Shown here: positions 9,126 to 17,217 of the stretch, one piece after another
Layout: the number at the start of each line of letters is the position of its first letter
Position numbering within the stretch: position 1 is the first letter of the stretch
Assembly (NCBI GenBank): GCA_037446605.1
Contig: JBBIIE010000003.1
Location: forward strand, 1-64,000
DNA from: JANXAZ01 sp037446605
GTDB lineage: Bacteria > Pseudomonadota > Alphaproteobacteria > Geminicoccales > Geminicoccaceae
Length of the DNA stretch: 64,000 nt
Direction: 5' to 3'
Translations under genes and position numbers: made by a program
Notes under the pieces: model-generated
Seen by the model: only the letters and a program-made list of their open reading frames with translations
Told to the model about the DNA's origin: nothing
The model's database searches: none

Positions 9126-9143
9126 CACGTGGACGTCCACGTG
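9126..9143. promoter_or_regulatory. 18-bp perfect palindrome upstream of the XRE gene
   Basis: CACGTGGACGTCCACGTG is its own reverse complement. It lies 14 bases after the stop of the glycosylase gene and about 120 bases before the XRE start, all on the minus strand. It could be the operator for the XRE protein, or a hairpin ending the glycosylase transcript. The AT-rich stretch next to it (CATATTT on the minus strand) favours a promoter region. Confidence 0.45.
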
Positions 9144-9157
9144 CGCTAAAAATCTGG

Positions 9158-9829
9158 CTAGGTTGGCCGAGGAATGGGCGCTCGGTTGGCTGGTGGCGGG
9201 TGGCTGACCGGGTATTGGAAGCGCTGCCGCTCGGCCTCGCAGACAGGGTGGACGTGGCAGCCCTCGAGGTGGTCGTTCACGAAGCCCATCGCCTGCATGA
9301 AGGCGTAGAGGGTCGTCGGACCCACGAAACGGAAGCCGCGACGGCGCAGCTCCGCGGCGAGCGCCCGGCTCTCCGGGCTCGTGGTGCGGGCGAGGAGCTC
9401 GGCGCGGTCGCGCGGTGGGGCGTGCCGCCCGGCGGCGGGTGCGAAGCGCCAGAGCAGGGCGGCGAGCGAGCCCTCCCGCTCGATCAGCGCACAGGTGGCA
9501 CGGGCGTTGGCGATCACGGCTTCGATCTTGCCCCGGTGCCGGACGATCGCCGGGTCGGCCAGGAGCCGGGCCACCTCCGCCTCGCCGAAGCGCGCCACCC
9601 GGGCGGGGTCGAAGCCCGCGAAGGCCCGCCGGAAACCCTGACGCTTCCTCAGGATCGTGAGCCAGGACAGCCCGGCCTGGAAGCCTTCGAGACAGAGTTT
9701 TTCGAACAGGGCGCGATCGTCGGTCGAGGGCCGACCCCATTCCTCGTCGTGATAGGCGCGATGGAGCGCATCGCCCACGCACCAGGAGCAGCGCCGGACC
9801 CCGTCCGGGCCGACCGTCAGGCCATCCAC
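9158..9829 (-). CDS. tag: DNA-3-methyladenine glycosylase I
   Basis: A 223-residue base-excision repair enzyme that removes 3-methyladenine. The family signature RCSWC...YHDEEWGRP is near the N terminus. The catalytic region FEKLCLEGFQAGLSWLTILRKR follows, and the zinc-binding C-terminal HLEGCHVHPVC is present. Length is slightly above the usual 190 or so because of a short N-terminal lead and a Pro-rich tail. The GTG start at 9829 is chosen because GGGGGAGGG lies upstream; no better start exists before the signature. It is divergent from the metallo-hydrolase gene starting at 9986. Confidence 0.92.
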   Translation of the reverse strand: MDGLTVGPDGVRRCSWCVGDALHRAYHDEEWGRPSTDDRALFEKLCLEGFQAGLSWLTILRKRQGFRRAFAGFDPARVARFGEAEVARLLADPAIVRHRGKIEAVIANARATCALIEREGSLAALLWRFAPAAGRHAPPRDRAELLARTTSPESRALAAELRRRGFRFVGPTTLYAFMQAMGFVNDHLEGCHVHPVCEAERQRFQYPVSHPPPANRAPIPRPT

Positions 9830-9985
9830 CGTCGATCCCTCCCCCGATCCGGCCCCTCCCTCGAACGGGGCGGCGGATCGTGCACGAACCGGAACAGGTC
9901 TGTCGCCGTCCGAGCGACGAGCGCCGGCTGGATCGCGCCGCCGTGCCGCCCACCTCCATGCGAGTTCCAGGCGGAGGGCGAGAGC

Positions 9986-10948
9986 ATGGTCACCCGGCGT
10001 CGGACATTGGGTGGGACCGCGGCACTGACCGCAGCGGCGGTGTTTCCGTCGATCCCACGGGCGCAGGCGGCGGCACCCAGGCAGGTCGGACCCGCCGTAG
10101 CCTTCCGTCGGCTCCAGGTGGGTGAGCTCGAGGTCACGCTGCTGTTCGACGGCCATGCCCGCCGGCCGCTCGACGCCGGCTTCGTGCGCAACGCGCCCCT
10201 GACCGAGGTGCAGCAGGCGCTGGCCGACGCCTTCCAGCCGACCGACGCGCTGCTGATCCCCTTCACCGCCACGCTCGTCAACACCGGCACGGCGCTCGTG
10301 CTGTTCGATTCCGGCAACGGCGATTCGGGCGCTCCGGGCACCGGGCTCGCACGGGCCGGGCTCGCTGCCGCCGGCTATTCGCCCGAGCAGGTCGACCTCG
10401 TCGTCGTGAGCCATTTCCACGGCGACCACATCAACGGACTGCGCAGCAAGGCGGGCGACCTCCTCTATCCCGGGGCGCGGATCCTCGTGCCCGAGCCGGA
10501 ATGGGCCTTCTGGATGGACGATGCCCAGATGAGCCGGGCTCCGGACGCGATGAAGGGCGCCTTCCAGAACGTCCGCCGCGTCTTCGCCCCGATCGCCGGC
10601 CGGGTCGAGCGCTATGCGGGCGAGCGCGAGCTCGTCCCGGGAATCACCGCGATCCCGGCGATCGGCCACACCCCGGGCCACCACGCCTTCCGCCTCTCGA
10701 GCGGCAATCAGAGCCTGCTCGTCTGGTCGGACACCACCAACAAGCCCGAGCTCTTCGTGCGCAACCCGGACTGGCAGGCGGTCTTCGACATGGACGGCAA
10801 CCGCGCGGCCGAGACGAGGAAGCGCCTGCTCGACATGCTCGCGAGCGAGCGGATGCCGGTCGTGGGCTACCATTTCCCGTTCCCGGCGGTGGGCCACGTC
10901 GCCCGCGAGGGTGGCGGTTGGCGCTACGTGCCCGCCTTCTGGAGCTGA
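9986..10948 (+). CDS. Tat-exported metallo-beta-lactamase-fold hydrolase
   Basis: A 320-residue protein with a twin-arginine leader (VTRRRTLGG, then an Ala-rich hydrophobic stretch ending near RAQAAAP). The metallo-beta-lactamase core has the metal motif SHFHGDHING near residue 140, GHTPGHHAF near 230 and further histidines towards the C terminus. It resembles periplasmic MBL-fold lactonase-like hydrolases of Proteobacteria; the substrate is unknown. The ATG at 9986 has GGAGGG upstream. It shares a 156-base divergent intergenic region with tag. Confidence 0.85.
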   Translation: MVTRRRTLGGTAALTAAAVFPSIPRAQAAAPRQVGPAVAFRRLQVGELEVTLLFDGHARRPLDAGFVRNAPLTEVQQALADAFQPTDALLIPFTATLVNTGTALVLFDSGNGDSGAPGTGLARAGLAAAGYSPEQVDLVVVSHFHGDHINGLRSKAGDLLYPGARILVPEPEWAFWMDDAQMSRAPDAMKGAFQNVRRVFAPIAGRVERYAGERELVPGITAIPAIGHTPGHHAFRLSSGNQSLLVWSDTTNKPELFVRNPDWQAVFDMDGNRAAETRKRLLDMLASERMPVVGYHFPFPAVGHVAREGGGWRYVPAFWS

Positions 10949-10976
10949 GCCCCGACCGATCCGCGCCGCCGCGGCC

Positions 10977-11840
10977 TCAGCCGAGCTCGCGACGCAGGAA
11001 GGCGATCGTCCGCCCCCAGGCGAGCTCGGCGGCCGCTTGGTCGTAGCGCGCGGCGTTGGTGTCGTTGTTGAAGGCGTGCTGGGTGCCCGGATAGAGGTGG
11101 ATCTCGAAGCGCTTGCCGGACGCCCCGAGCGCCGTGCGGTAGGCTTCGATGCCGGCGTTGATGCGCTCGTCCCGCTCGGCGTAGTGGAGGAGGAGCGCGG
11201 CGCGGATCGCCGGGACCCGCTCGGCGGCGACCTGGCGGCCGTAATAGGCGACGCCGGCCGCGAGGTCCGGGGAGCGGACGGCGAGCTCGTTGACCATCCC
11301 GCCGCCCCAGCAGAAGCCGATCGCCCCGACCTTGCCGTTGCTCTCGGGATGACCGGCGAGGAACGGGACGGCGGAGGCGAGTCTCCGGGCGTTGAGCTCC
11401 GGATCGAGCCTGCCGATCATCTCGCGCGCCTTGTCCTCGTCGGCGGGCGTGCCGCCGTCGCGGGCCAGCATGTCGACCGCGAGCGCCAGGAAGCCCTCGA
11501 GCGCCAGCCGCCGCGCCACGTCCTCGATGTGCGGATTGAGGCCGCGGTTCTCGTGGATCACGATCACCGCCGGCCACCGACCGGTCTCGCGTGGTCGCAC
11601 GAGATAGCCGGCCATCGGCCCGTCCGGCCCGGGCCAGCTCACCCGTTCGGCGCGCAGCCGCGGATCGTCCGCCGGCACCGTGGCCGCTCGGGCGTAGTCG
11701 TTGCGCAGCACCGCGAGCAGGGCCGTGGCCGCCGCCGTCCCGCCGGCGAGCCGACCGAGCTCGTCCATGAACGCGCGGCGGTCGAGCAGGCCATGGGTGA
11801 AACGATCGTAGAGATCGATGATCGGTTGGGCGATCCGCAT
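10977..11840 (-). CDS. Dienelactone hydrolase family protein
   Basis: A 287-residue alpha/beta hydrolase. The nucleophile motif GFCWGGG with catalytic Cys lies near 176, an acidic ERDERI segment near 226 and the catalytic His in GTQHAFNND near 258. The N terminus (YDRFTHGLLDRRAF, then an Ala-rich segment) is typical of the long alphaproteobacterial subgroup, where it looks like a degenerate export signal or anchor. The start at 11840 has GGGGAGG eight bases upstream. It is convergent with the metallo-hydrolase gene. The real substrate is unknown. Confidence 0.88.
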   Translation of the reverse strand: MRIAQPIIDLYDRFTHGLLDRRAFMDELGRLAGGTAAATALLAVLRNDYARAATVPADDPRLRAERVSWPGPDGPMAGYLVRPRETGRWPAVIVIHENRGLNPHIEDVARRLALEGFLALAVDMLARDGGTPADEDKAREMIGRLDPELNARRLASAVPFLAGHPESNGKVGAIGFCWGGGMVNELAVRSPDLAAGVAYYGRQVAAERVPAIRAALLLHYAERDERINAGIEAYRTALGASGKRFEIHLYPGTQHAFNNDTNAARYDQAAAELAWGRTIAFLRRELG

Positions 11841-12002
11841 CGCCGGCCTCCCCTTCGGACCCACCACCCCGAGCGAGATAGGCCGAGCCGCGGACATGGC
11901 GAGACGGGGTGTCGCGGGTGACCCGACCGCGCCCGTCCGCCCTGGTCGCAGCTCGCCCCGGCCAGTATATCAGCGAAATCTGAAGAGCCTGGGGAGAGGG
12001 CC

Positions 12003-12365
12003 GTGGCCAAGGACTATACGACGCTCGAACAGGAGTACGTCGCCAACTCCAAGGCGCTGCACCAGGCGGGCGGCGAGCCGATGAAGGCGTTCCGCGGGCT
12101 CGTCCAGGCGGCGAGCCAAGACGGTGCCCTATCGCACAAGCAGAAGGAGCTCGTCGCGCTCGCCATCTCGATCGCGGTGCGCTGCGAGGGCTGCATCGTC
12201 TTCCACACGCGTGCCTGCCTGCGGCTCGGCGTCACCCGCCAGGAGCTCCTCGAGATGATCGGCGTGGCGGTCGAAATGGGCGGCGGGCCGTCCTCGGTCT
12301 ACGGCGCGCAGGCGCTCGCTTGTTACGACCAAATGGCAGCGGCGGCGCGCGACCGGGCTTCGTGA
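12003..12365 (+). CDS. Carboxymuconolactone decarboxylase/AhpD-like protein
   Basis: A 120-residue helical protein of the CMD/AhpD family with the redox motif CEGCIVFHTRA (CxxC and a downstream His), as in alkylhydroperoxidase-like members. It therefore looks like a peroxidase-type rather than a decarboxylase-type member. It starts with GTG at 12003, preceded by GGGGAGAGGG. It ends 15 bases before the convergent transporter gene. Its partner is unknown. Confidence 0.88.
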   Translation: MAKDYTTLEQEYVANSKALHQAGGEPMKAFRGLVQAASQDGALSHKQKELVALAISIAVRCEGCIVFHTRACLRLGVTRQELLEMIGVAVEMGGGPSSVYGAQALACYDQMAAAARDRAS

Positions 12366-12379
12366 GGGCTCGCGGGGGT

Positions 12380-13765
12380 TCAGAGGAAGCCCAAGAGCTC
12401 GAAGCGGAGGAGGTGCAGGAGGACGCCCGTGGCGGCGGCGCCGAGAAGGAGGAGCCCGAGCCCGATCCGTAGGCCGAACAGGGCCGACGCGGCGAGGGCC
12501 AAGAGTGCGAAGGCGGCCGGGTTCCAACTCGCGAGCACGGGCAGATCGAGGAGGAGGGGACCCAGGCGGATCGGCTCGACCACCGCGAAGAGGGTGTGCA
12601 GCGCCAACCAGACGGCGAGCTGCAGGATCACGCCCACCACGGCCGCGGTGATCGCCGCGAGAGCGGCGGCGAGCGCCCGGTCGGCGCGCAGCCGTTCGAC
12701 GTGCGGAGCGCCCGCGAGGATCCAGAGGAAGCAGGGCACGAAGGTCACCCAGGTGGCGAGCGTGCCGCCGAGGATCCCGGCGAGCAGCGGGTCGAGCGTG
12801 CCCGGGTCGCGGAAGGCCGCCAGGAAGGCGACGAAGAGGAGTACCATGATCAGGGGGCCGGGCGTGGTCTCGGCGAGCGCCAGCCCGTCGAGCATCTCCC
12901 CCGGGCCGAGCCAGCCGCGAGTCTCGACCGCCGCCTGGGCGACCCAGGCCAGCACCGCATAGGCACCGCCGAAGGTCAGGACCGCCAGTTTGCTCATGAG
13001 CCAGGCGATTGCGCTCAGCACGTGGTCCGATCCGAGCACCAGCCGGAGGAGCAGCGTGGGCCCGAGCCAGAGTGGTAGGCAGGCGGCGATCACCCGCGCC
13101 GTCCAGCCCGGTCGCGGCCGGGCGTGGCCCGGAAGCGCCTCGCCGAGCGCCGAGGCCGCCTCGGCGAGGCCGCCCTTGTCGGTCGGCTCGCCGGCGGTGA
13201 GGAAGGCCCCCAGGCCGAGCCGGCCGCCGAGCCAGCCGACCAGCCCGGCCGTGAGCAGGACCGCCGGGAAGGGCGCGGCGAAAGCGAACAGGGCCAGGAA
13301 GGCGAGGGCGGCGATGCCGAGCATCGTTCGATTGCGCAAGGCACGACAGCCGATCCGCAGGACCGCGTCGAGCACGATCGCGAGCACGGCGGCCTTGAGG
13401 CCGAAGAAGACGGCCTGGACGAGCGGTACCTGGCCCAGGGTGGCGTACAGGATCGAGAGAGCCAGGAGCGTCAGATAGCCCGGCAGGATGAAGAGGATCC
13501 CGGCGATCAGCCCGCCCCTGAGCCCGTTCAAGAGCCAGCCGACATAGACCGTGAGCTGCTGCGCCTCGGGGCCGGGCAGGAGCATGCAGAAGTTCAAGGC
13601 GTGCAGGAATCGCCGCTCCCCGATCCAACGCTTCTCCTCGACCAGGATGCGGTGCATGACCGCGATCTGCCCGACCGGGCCGCCGAACGACAGGAGGGCC
13701 ACCCGGGTCCAGGTGCGGACCGCCTCGCCGAGCGAGGGAAGAGGCGGCGGGTCCGGCGCGCTCAT
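12380..13765 (-). CDS. chrA: ChrA-family chromate/anion transporter
   Basis: A 461-residue membrane protein with two homologous CHR halves. The first carries SFGGPVGQIAVMH and FCMLLPGPEAQQ, the second LTFGGAYAVLAW and LAETTPGPLI. About ten to twelve hydrophobic segments are visible. ChrA proteins export chromate or exchange related anions. Oddly, its ATG overlaps the stop of fhcD (ATGA), placing it as the last gene of an fhcA-fhcD operon. No ribosome site better than GGGCACGGG precedes the start, which supports translational coupling. The name is by homology; in this context the true substrate could be another anion. Confidence 0.85.
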   Translation of the reverse strand: MSAPDPPPLPSLGEAVRTWTRVALLSFGGPVGQIAVMHRILVEEKRWIGERRFLHALNFCMLLPGPEAQQLTVYVGWLLNGLRGGLIAGILFILPGYLTLLALSILYATLGQVPLVQAVFFGLKAAVLAIVLDAVLRIGCRALRNRTMLGIAALAFLALFAFAAPFPAVLLTAGLVGWLGGRLGLGAFLTAGEPTDKGGLAEAASALGEALPGHARPRPGWTARVIAACLPLWLGPTLLLRLVLGSDHVLSAIAWLMSKLAVLTFGGAYAVLAWVAQAAVETRGWLGPGEMLDGLALAETTPGPLIMVLLFVAFLAAFRDPGTLDPLLAGILGGTLATWVTFVPCFLWILAGAPHVERLRADRALAAALAAITAAVVGVILQLAVWLALHTLFAVVEPIRLGPLLLDLPVLASWNPAAFALLALAASALFGLRIGLGLLLLGAAATGVLLHLLRFELLGFL

Positions 13766-14691
13766 CCCGTGCCCGTGTCCGCGGCGAGCAGCTGGTGCAG
13801 GTGGAAATGGTAGGGGCCGAGCTTGCCGCCGTAATTGCCGGCATCGATCGCGACCACGCCGGCCGCCCGGCCGAGGGCGCAGACGGCACGGATGCCTTCG
13901 ACCATGGCGCGGGCGACCGAGGCCTCGTCGAGCCCGTCGATCACGATCTCGAGCACCGAGCCGACCTCCGCCGGCACCGCGCTCTCGGCCACCACCCCGC
14001 GCAAGGTCGGACAATAGAGGTGATTGGTGGAGGCGATCATGCCCTTGTAGCGCGCCCCCACCTTCGAGCCCGAGCGGACGATCCCGCCCGGGAAGGGAAG
14101 GATCACGTTCGGCACCCCTCCGATCGCCTCGACCGCCGCCTCGGCGGCGCGGAGCGCGGCAGGGGCGGTCTCCGCCAGGATCAGGAAATTGCCGCCACCC
14201 ACGCCCGCGCCGATCCCGACCCGGTCCTCGACCAGGAACTCCCCCTCCATCACCGGCACCCGCCAGAAGCGGCGATCGCCCAGGCGCTTGCTGCTCTGGT
14301 AGCCGTCGCCGAAGAACCGCAGGCTGCGGCCGAGCGGGATCCGCCGCTCCGTATCGAGGCCCGACCAGGCGGCGGCGGTGGGGCAAGTGAGCACGCATTG
14401 GCCGACCCGCTTCACGAGCTGGTCGGCGAGGCCTTTTTCGTTCATGGCGAAGAGCAGGACCGCCACGCCGGGCCGCCCGTCCGGGGTCTCCTCGGGGCCG
14501 AGGGCCCGCTCGATCCCCGCTTCGCAGCCGCAGGCGATGACCGAGGTCGCGAACCCGGTCGTGGTCCGTGCCGCGATCTCCGCCCAACGCGCGCTTTCCG
14601 CCGTGATCACGAGGCGCGTCGCCCGCATCGGAAACGCCTCGGCGAAGCTCGCCCGGACGAGCACGCCACCGAGCTCGAGGGGTGCGGTCAC
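13762..14691 (-). CDS. fhcD: Formylmethanofuran:H4MPT N-formyltransferase, FhcD subunit
   Basis: A 309-residue enzyme that moves the formyl group between H4MPT and methanofuran in the formyltransferase/hydrolase complex of methylotrophs. Family hallmarks are FAEAFPMRATRLVITAE near the N terminus, TTGFATSVIACGCEAGIE, VGGGNFLILAET and the terminal NYGGKLGPYHFHLHQLL. It starts with GTG overlapping the fhcA stop (GTGA) and ends overlapping the chrA start (ATGA). Full length for the family. It acts in the cytoplasm with FhcA, FhcB and FhcC, encoded elsewhere in this window. Confidence 0.95.
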   Translation of the reverse strand: MTAPLELGGVLVRASFAEAFPMRATRLVITAESARWAEIAARTTTGFATSVIACGCEAGIERALGPEETPDGRPGVAVLLFAMNEKGLADQLVKRVGQCVLTCPTAAAWSGLDTERRIPLGRSLRFFGDGYQSSKRLGDRRFWRVPVMEGEFLVEDRVGIGAGVGGGNFLILAETAPAALRAAEAAVEAIGGVPNVILPFPGGIVRSGSKVGARYKGMIASTNHLYCPTLRGVVAESAVPAEVGSVLEIVIDGLDEASVARAMVEGIRAVCALGRAAGVVAIDAGNYGGKLGPYHFHLHQLLAADTGTG

Positions 14692-16391
14692 GACCCGGAC
14701 GACCCCGGAGCGGCGGGTGGGGATGGCGGCGGTGGAGCTCCCCGGCAGACGTGCTCGATCGGCTCGCCGAGCTCGGCGAGCTCGTCCCGGCCGAGCACGA
14801 AGCTGCCGAGCCGCTGATCGCGCCAGGTCTCGAAGAAGGTCCGCACGCGTTCCTCGATCGCCGGGTCGAAGCCGGGCCGGACGAAGTGGAAGGCGCCCCG
14901 CAAGTTCGGCTCCAGAACCTCGCCGTGGCGCACCACGAGCCGGCCGTTCTTGAACAGCAGGTGGACGCAGGCGAACATCCGCTCGCGGTCCGGATCGTCG
15001 CGGTAGACGGCGACATCGGCCCGTGCCCCGGGTCGGAGGTGCCCGAGCTCCCGTTCGATCCCCAAAAGTCGCGCCGGGCCGGCGCGGGTGAGGATGGCGA
15101 TCTCCCGGAGCGTGTACTCGCGGCGGATCGAGGGCAGGATCGAGAGCTCGCGCGCCGCTTTCGGCAGCCGGGCGAACTCGGCGTCGCGGAACTCCTTGTC
15201 CATCAAGAGCCGGATCAGCCGGGGATAGGTCGTGAACGGGCCGCCGTTCGGATGGTCGGTGGTGAGAGCGATCCGCCAAGGGTCCTCGACCAGTAGGAAG
15301 AGCTCGAGCCCGATCGCCCATTGCAGCGCGTTGACGAAGCTCTCGTCCCGATAGCGGAACGGGACCACCCCACAGCCCGCCTCGCATTCGATGTCCATGC
15401 CGACCCAGCGGCGCGGATGGGCGTGCGCCGCGTTGCGGAACTGCGCCATCGTATCCGCCGAGGCGGTCACGGTCCGGCCGAACATCACCTGGCCCACGTC
15501 GAGGCTGACGTTCGGCTGGGCGTTGACGAGTTCGGCGATCGCCGGTGCGCCCGAGGAGAAGCGCCGCGGCCCCTCGGCTCCGTAACTGTGGAACTGGAGG
15601 TGGGTGAGATGGATCCGCCGCCCCTCCATCGCCCGGATCGTCGCCAGCGTCGAGGCCATGTTGCCGGGCACGCCCAGATTGCAGCCGTGGACGTGGATCG
15701 GATGCGGCACGGCGAGCCGGTCGAGCGCCTCGGCCAAGCTTTCGAGGACCGCGCGCGGGGTGACACCGTAGGGAGCGGCGCGCTCGTCGAGATCGAGCCG
15801 CCGTTGGCCGTATTTGAACGCGGCGATCCCGCCCGGGTTGACGATCTTGACCGCGAGCGCCCCCGTGGCGTGCAGGGTCCAGGCGACGTAGTCGGCGATC
15901 GCCCGCTCCCCGGCTCCTTCGGCGAGGAGGCGCAAGAAGAAGTCGTCGTTGCCGAGGAGGACGTAGGCGCCTTTGTCGAGCAGCGGGATGTCCGCCATCT
16001 CGTGGTGCGAGGCACGGGCGTTCGAAGGCAGCATGGCCGGCTCGAAGGCGGCCGTGTAACCGAGCCGGGCGTAACGGTAGCCGGTGATGAAGGACGACGG
16101 TGTCGCCTCGCCGCTGCCGGCCCTGCACCCCCGGCCACCGACCTCGCGATGGGCGCGGTGCTCTTCCGCCATGAGCAGCCGGGCGATCGTCACCTTGCCG
16201 CCACCGATGTGGCTGTGCATGTCGATGCCGCCCGGCATCACCACGCAGCCCGAGACGTCGAAGAGTTCGGCGGGCGTGCCGGGCGGAGGTGGCGGAACGA
16301 TCCGGCCGTCCTCGATCCACAGATCGGAGATCTCGCCGTCGATGCCACCGAGCGGGTCGAAGATCCGCCCGCCCGTGAGCCGGATCGCCAC
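14688..16391 (-). CDS. fhcA: Formyltransferase/hydrolase complex subunit A (FhcA, amidohydrolase)
   Basis: A 567-residue amidohydrolase-fold subunit that hydrolyses formylmethanofuran to formate. Metal-binding motifs include GGIDMHSHIGG near 55, HVHGCNLGVPGN in the middle and TTDHPNGGP later. The C-terminal beta region is intact. The GTG at 16391 is preceded by GGGGGAG; the frame is open upstream but without similarity. Only 82 bases separate it from the divergent mfnB start, so a shared divergent promoter is likely. It is the first gene of the fhcA-fhcD-chrA overlap chain. In well-known methylotrophs the four subunits sit in one operon; here fhcB and fhcC are 10-14 kb away. Confidence 0.94.
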   Translation of the reverse strand: MAIRLTGGRIFDPLGGIDGEISDLWIEDGRIVPPPPPGTPAELFDVSGCVVMPGGIDMHSHIGGGKVTIARLLMAEEHRAHREVGGRGCRAGSGEATPSSFITGYRYARLGYTAAFEPAMLPSNARASHHEMADIPLLDKGAYVLLGNDDFFLRLLAEGAGERAIADYVAWTLHATGALAVKIVNPGGIAAFKYGQRRLDLDERAAPYGVTPRAVLESLAEALDRLAVPHPIHVHGCNLGVPGNMASTLATIRAMEGRRIHLTHLQFHSYGAEGPRRFSSGAPAIAELVNAQPNVSLDVGQVMFGRTVTASADTMAQFRNAAHAHPRRWVGMDIECEAGCGVVPFRYRDESFVNALQWAIGLELFLLVEDPWRIALTTDHPNGGPFTTYPRLIRLLMDKEFRDAEFARLPKAARELSILPSIRREYTLREIAILTRAGPARLLGIERELGHLRPGARADVAVYRDDPDRERMFACVHLLFKNGRLVVRHGEVLEPNLRGAFHFVRPGFDPAIEERVRTFFETWRDQRLGSFVLGRDELAELGEPIEHVCRGAPPPPSPPAAPGSSGS

Positions 16392-16473
16392 CAGCCTCGC
16401 TCCCCCGTGCGTTGCGCAGCTCGTCTTAACGGGGTTAGGGAGCCCTCGCCAGGAACCCCGACGGCTCGCCCGC

Positions 16474-17217
16474 ATGCGCTCCGCCCCGCTTCCGCTCCCC
16501 GCCCGACGCCCCGCGCTGCTCGCGAGCGTGGCCGATCTCGAGGAGGCGGAGACGGCGCTCGCCCTCGGCGCCGAGCTGCTCGACCTCAAGGATCCGCGCG
16601 CGGGGGCGCTCGGCGCCTGGCCGGCCGAGCATCTCTCGGCCGCGGTCGCACGGTTCGGCGGCCGCGTGCCGCTCTCGGCGACCACGGGCGATCTGCCGAT
16701 GGAGCCGGGGCTTCTGCGGGCCGCGGCCGAGCGGGTCGCGGCGAGCGGTGTGGACGTCGTCAAGGTCGGCTTCTTCACCGACGCGGGGCGGCTCGAAGTC
16801 CTGGAGGAACTGCGGCCGCTCGCGGCCCGCGGGGTGCGGCTCGTGGCCGTGCTCATGGCCGATCGCGACCCCGATCTCGCCGATCTCGCGCCCTTCGCCC
16901 GGGCCGGCTTGGTGGGCGTGATGCTGGACACGGCCGATAAACGTGCGGGCGGGCTCCGCCACCATCGGACCGAGGCCGAGCTCGCCCGGTTCGTGGCGGA
17001 GGCCCGCGCGCTCGGGCTCCTCTGCGGTCTGGCGGGCTCGCTCGGTGTCGACGACGTCGGACCTCTGGCTCGGCTCGCCCCCGACTATCTCGGCTTCCGC
17101 GGGGCGCTGTGTGGCGGCGATCGCCGCGATCGCCTCGATCCCGGCGCGTTCGCGCGGGTCCGCAGAGCCTTGGACGTGGCGCGGGGCGGCGCCGGCCGGG
17201 CCCTTCAGGCCGCCTGA
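16474..17217 (+). CDS. mfnB: (5-Formylfuran-3-yl)methyl phosphate synthase, methylofuran pathway
   Basis: A 247-residue TIM-barrel protein of the DUF556/MfnB family, which condenses two triose phosphates into the furan ring of methanofuran-type cofactors. The Schiff-base Lys region ELLDLKDPRAGALGA and the segment VDVVKVGFF are conserved, as is the C-terminal GFRGALC. It is divergent from fhcA and convergent with mfnF, overlapping its 3' end by 13 bases. Its presence shows that the cell makes its own methylofuran for the Fhc complex. The start at 16474 is the first ATG; no strong ribosome site is visible. Confidence 0.88.
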   Translation: MRSAPLPLPARRPALLASVADLEEAETALALGAELLDLKDPRAGALGAWPAEHLSAAVARFGGRVPLSATTGDLPMEPGLLRAAAERVAASGVDVVKVGFFTDAGRLEVLEELRPLAARGVRLVAVLMADRDPDLADLAPFARAGLVGVMLDTADKRAGGLRHHRTEAELARFVAEARALGLLCGLAGSLGVDDVGPLARLAPDYLGFRGALCGGDRRDRLDPGAFARVRRALDVARGGAGRALQAA

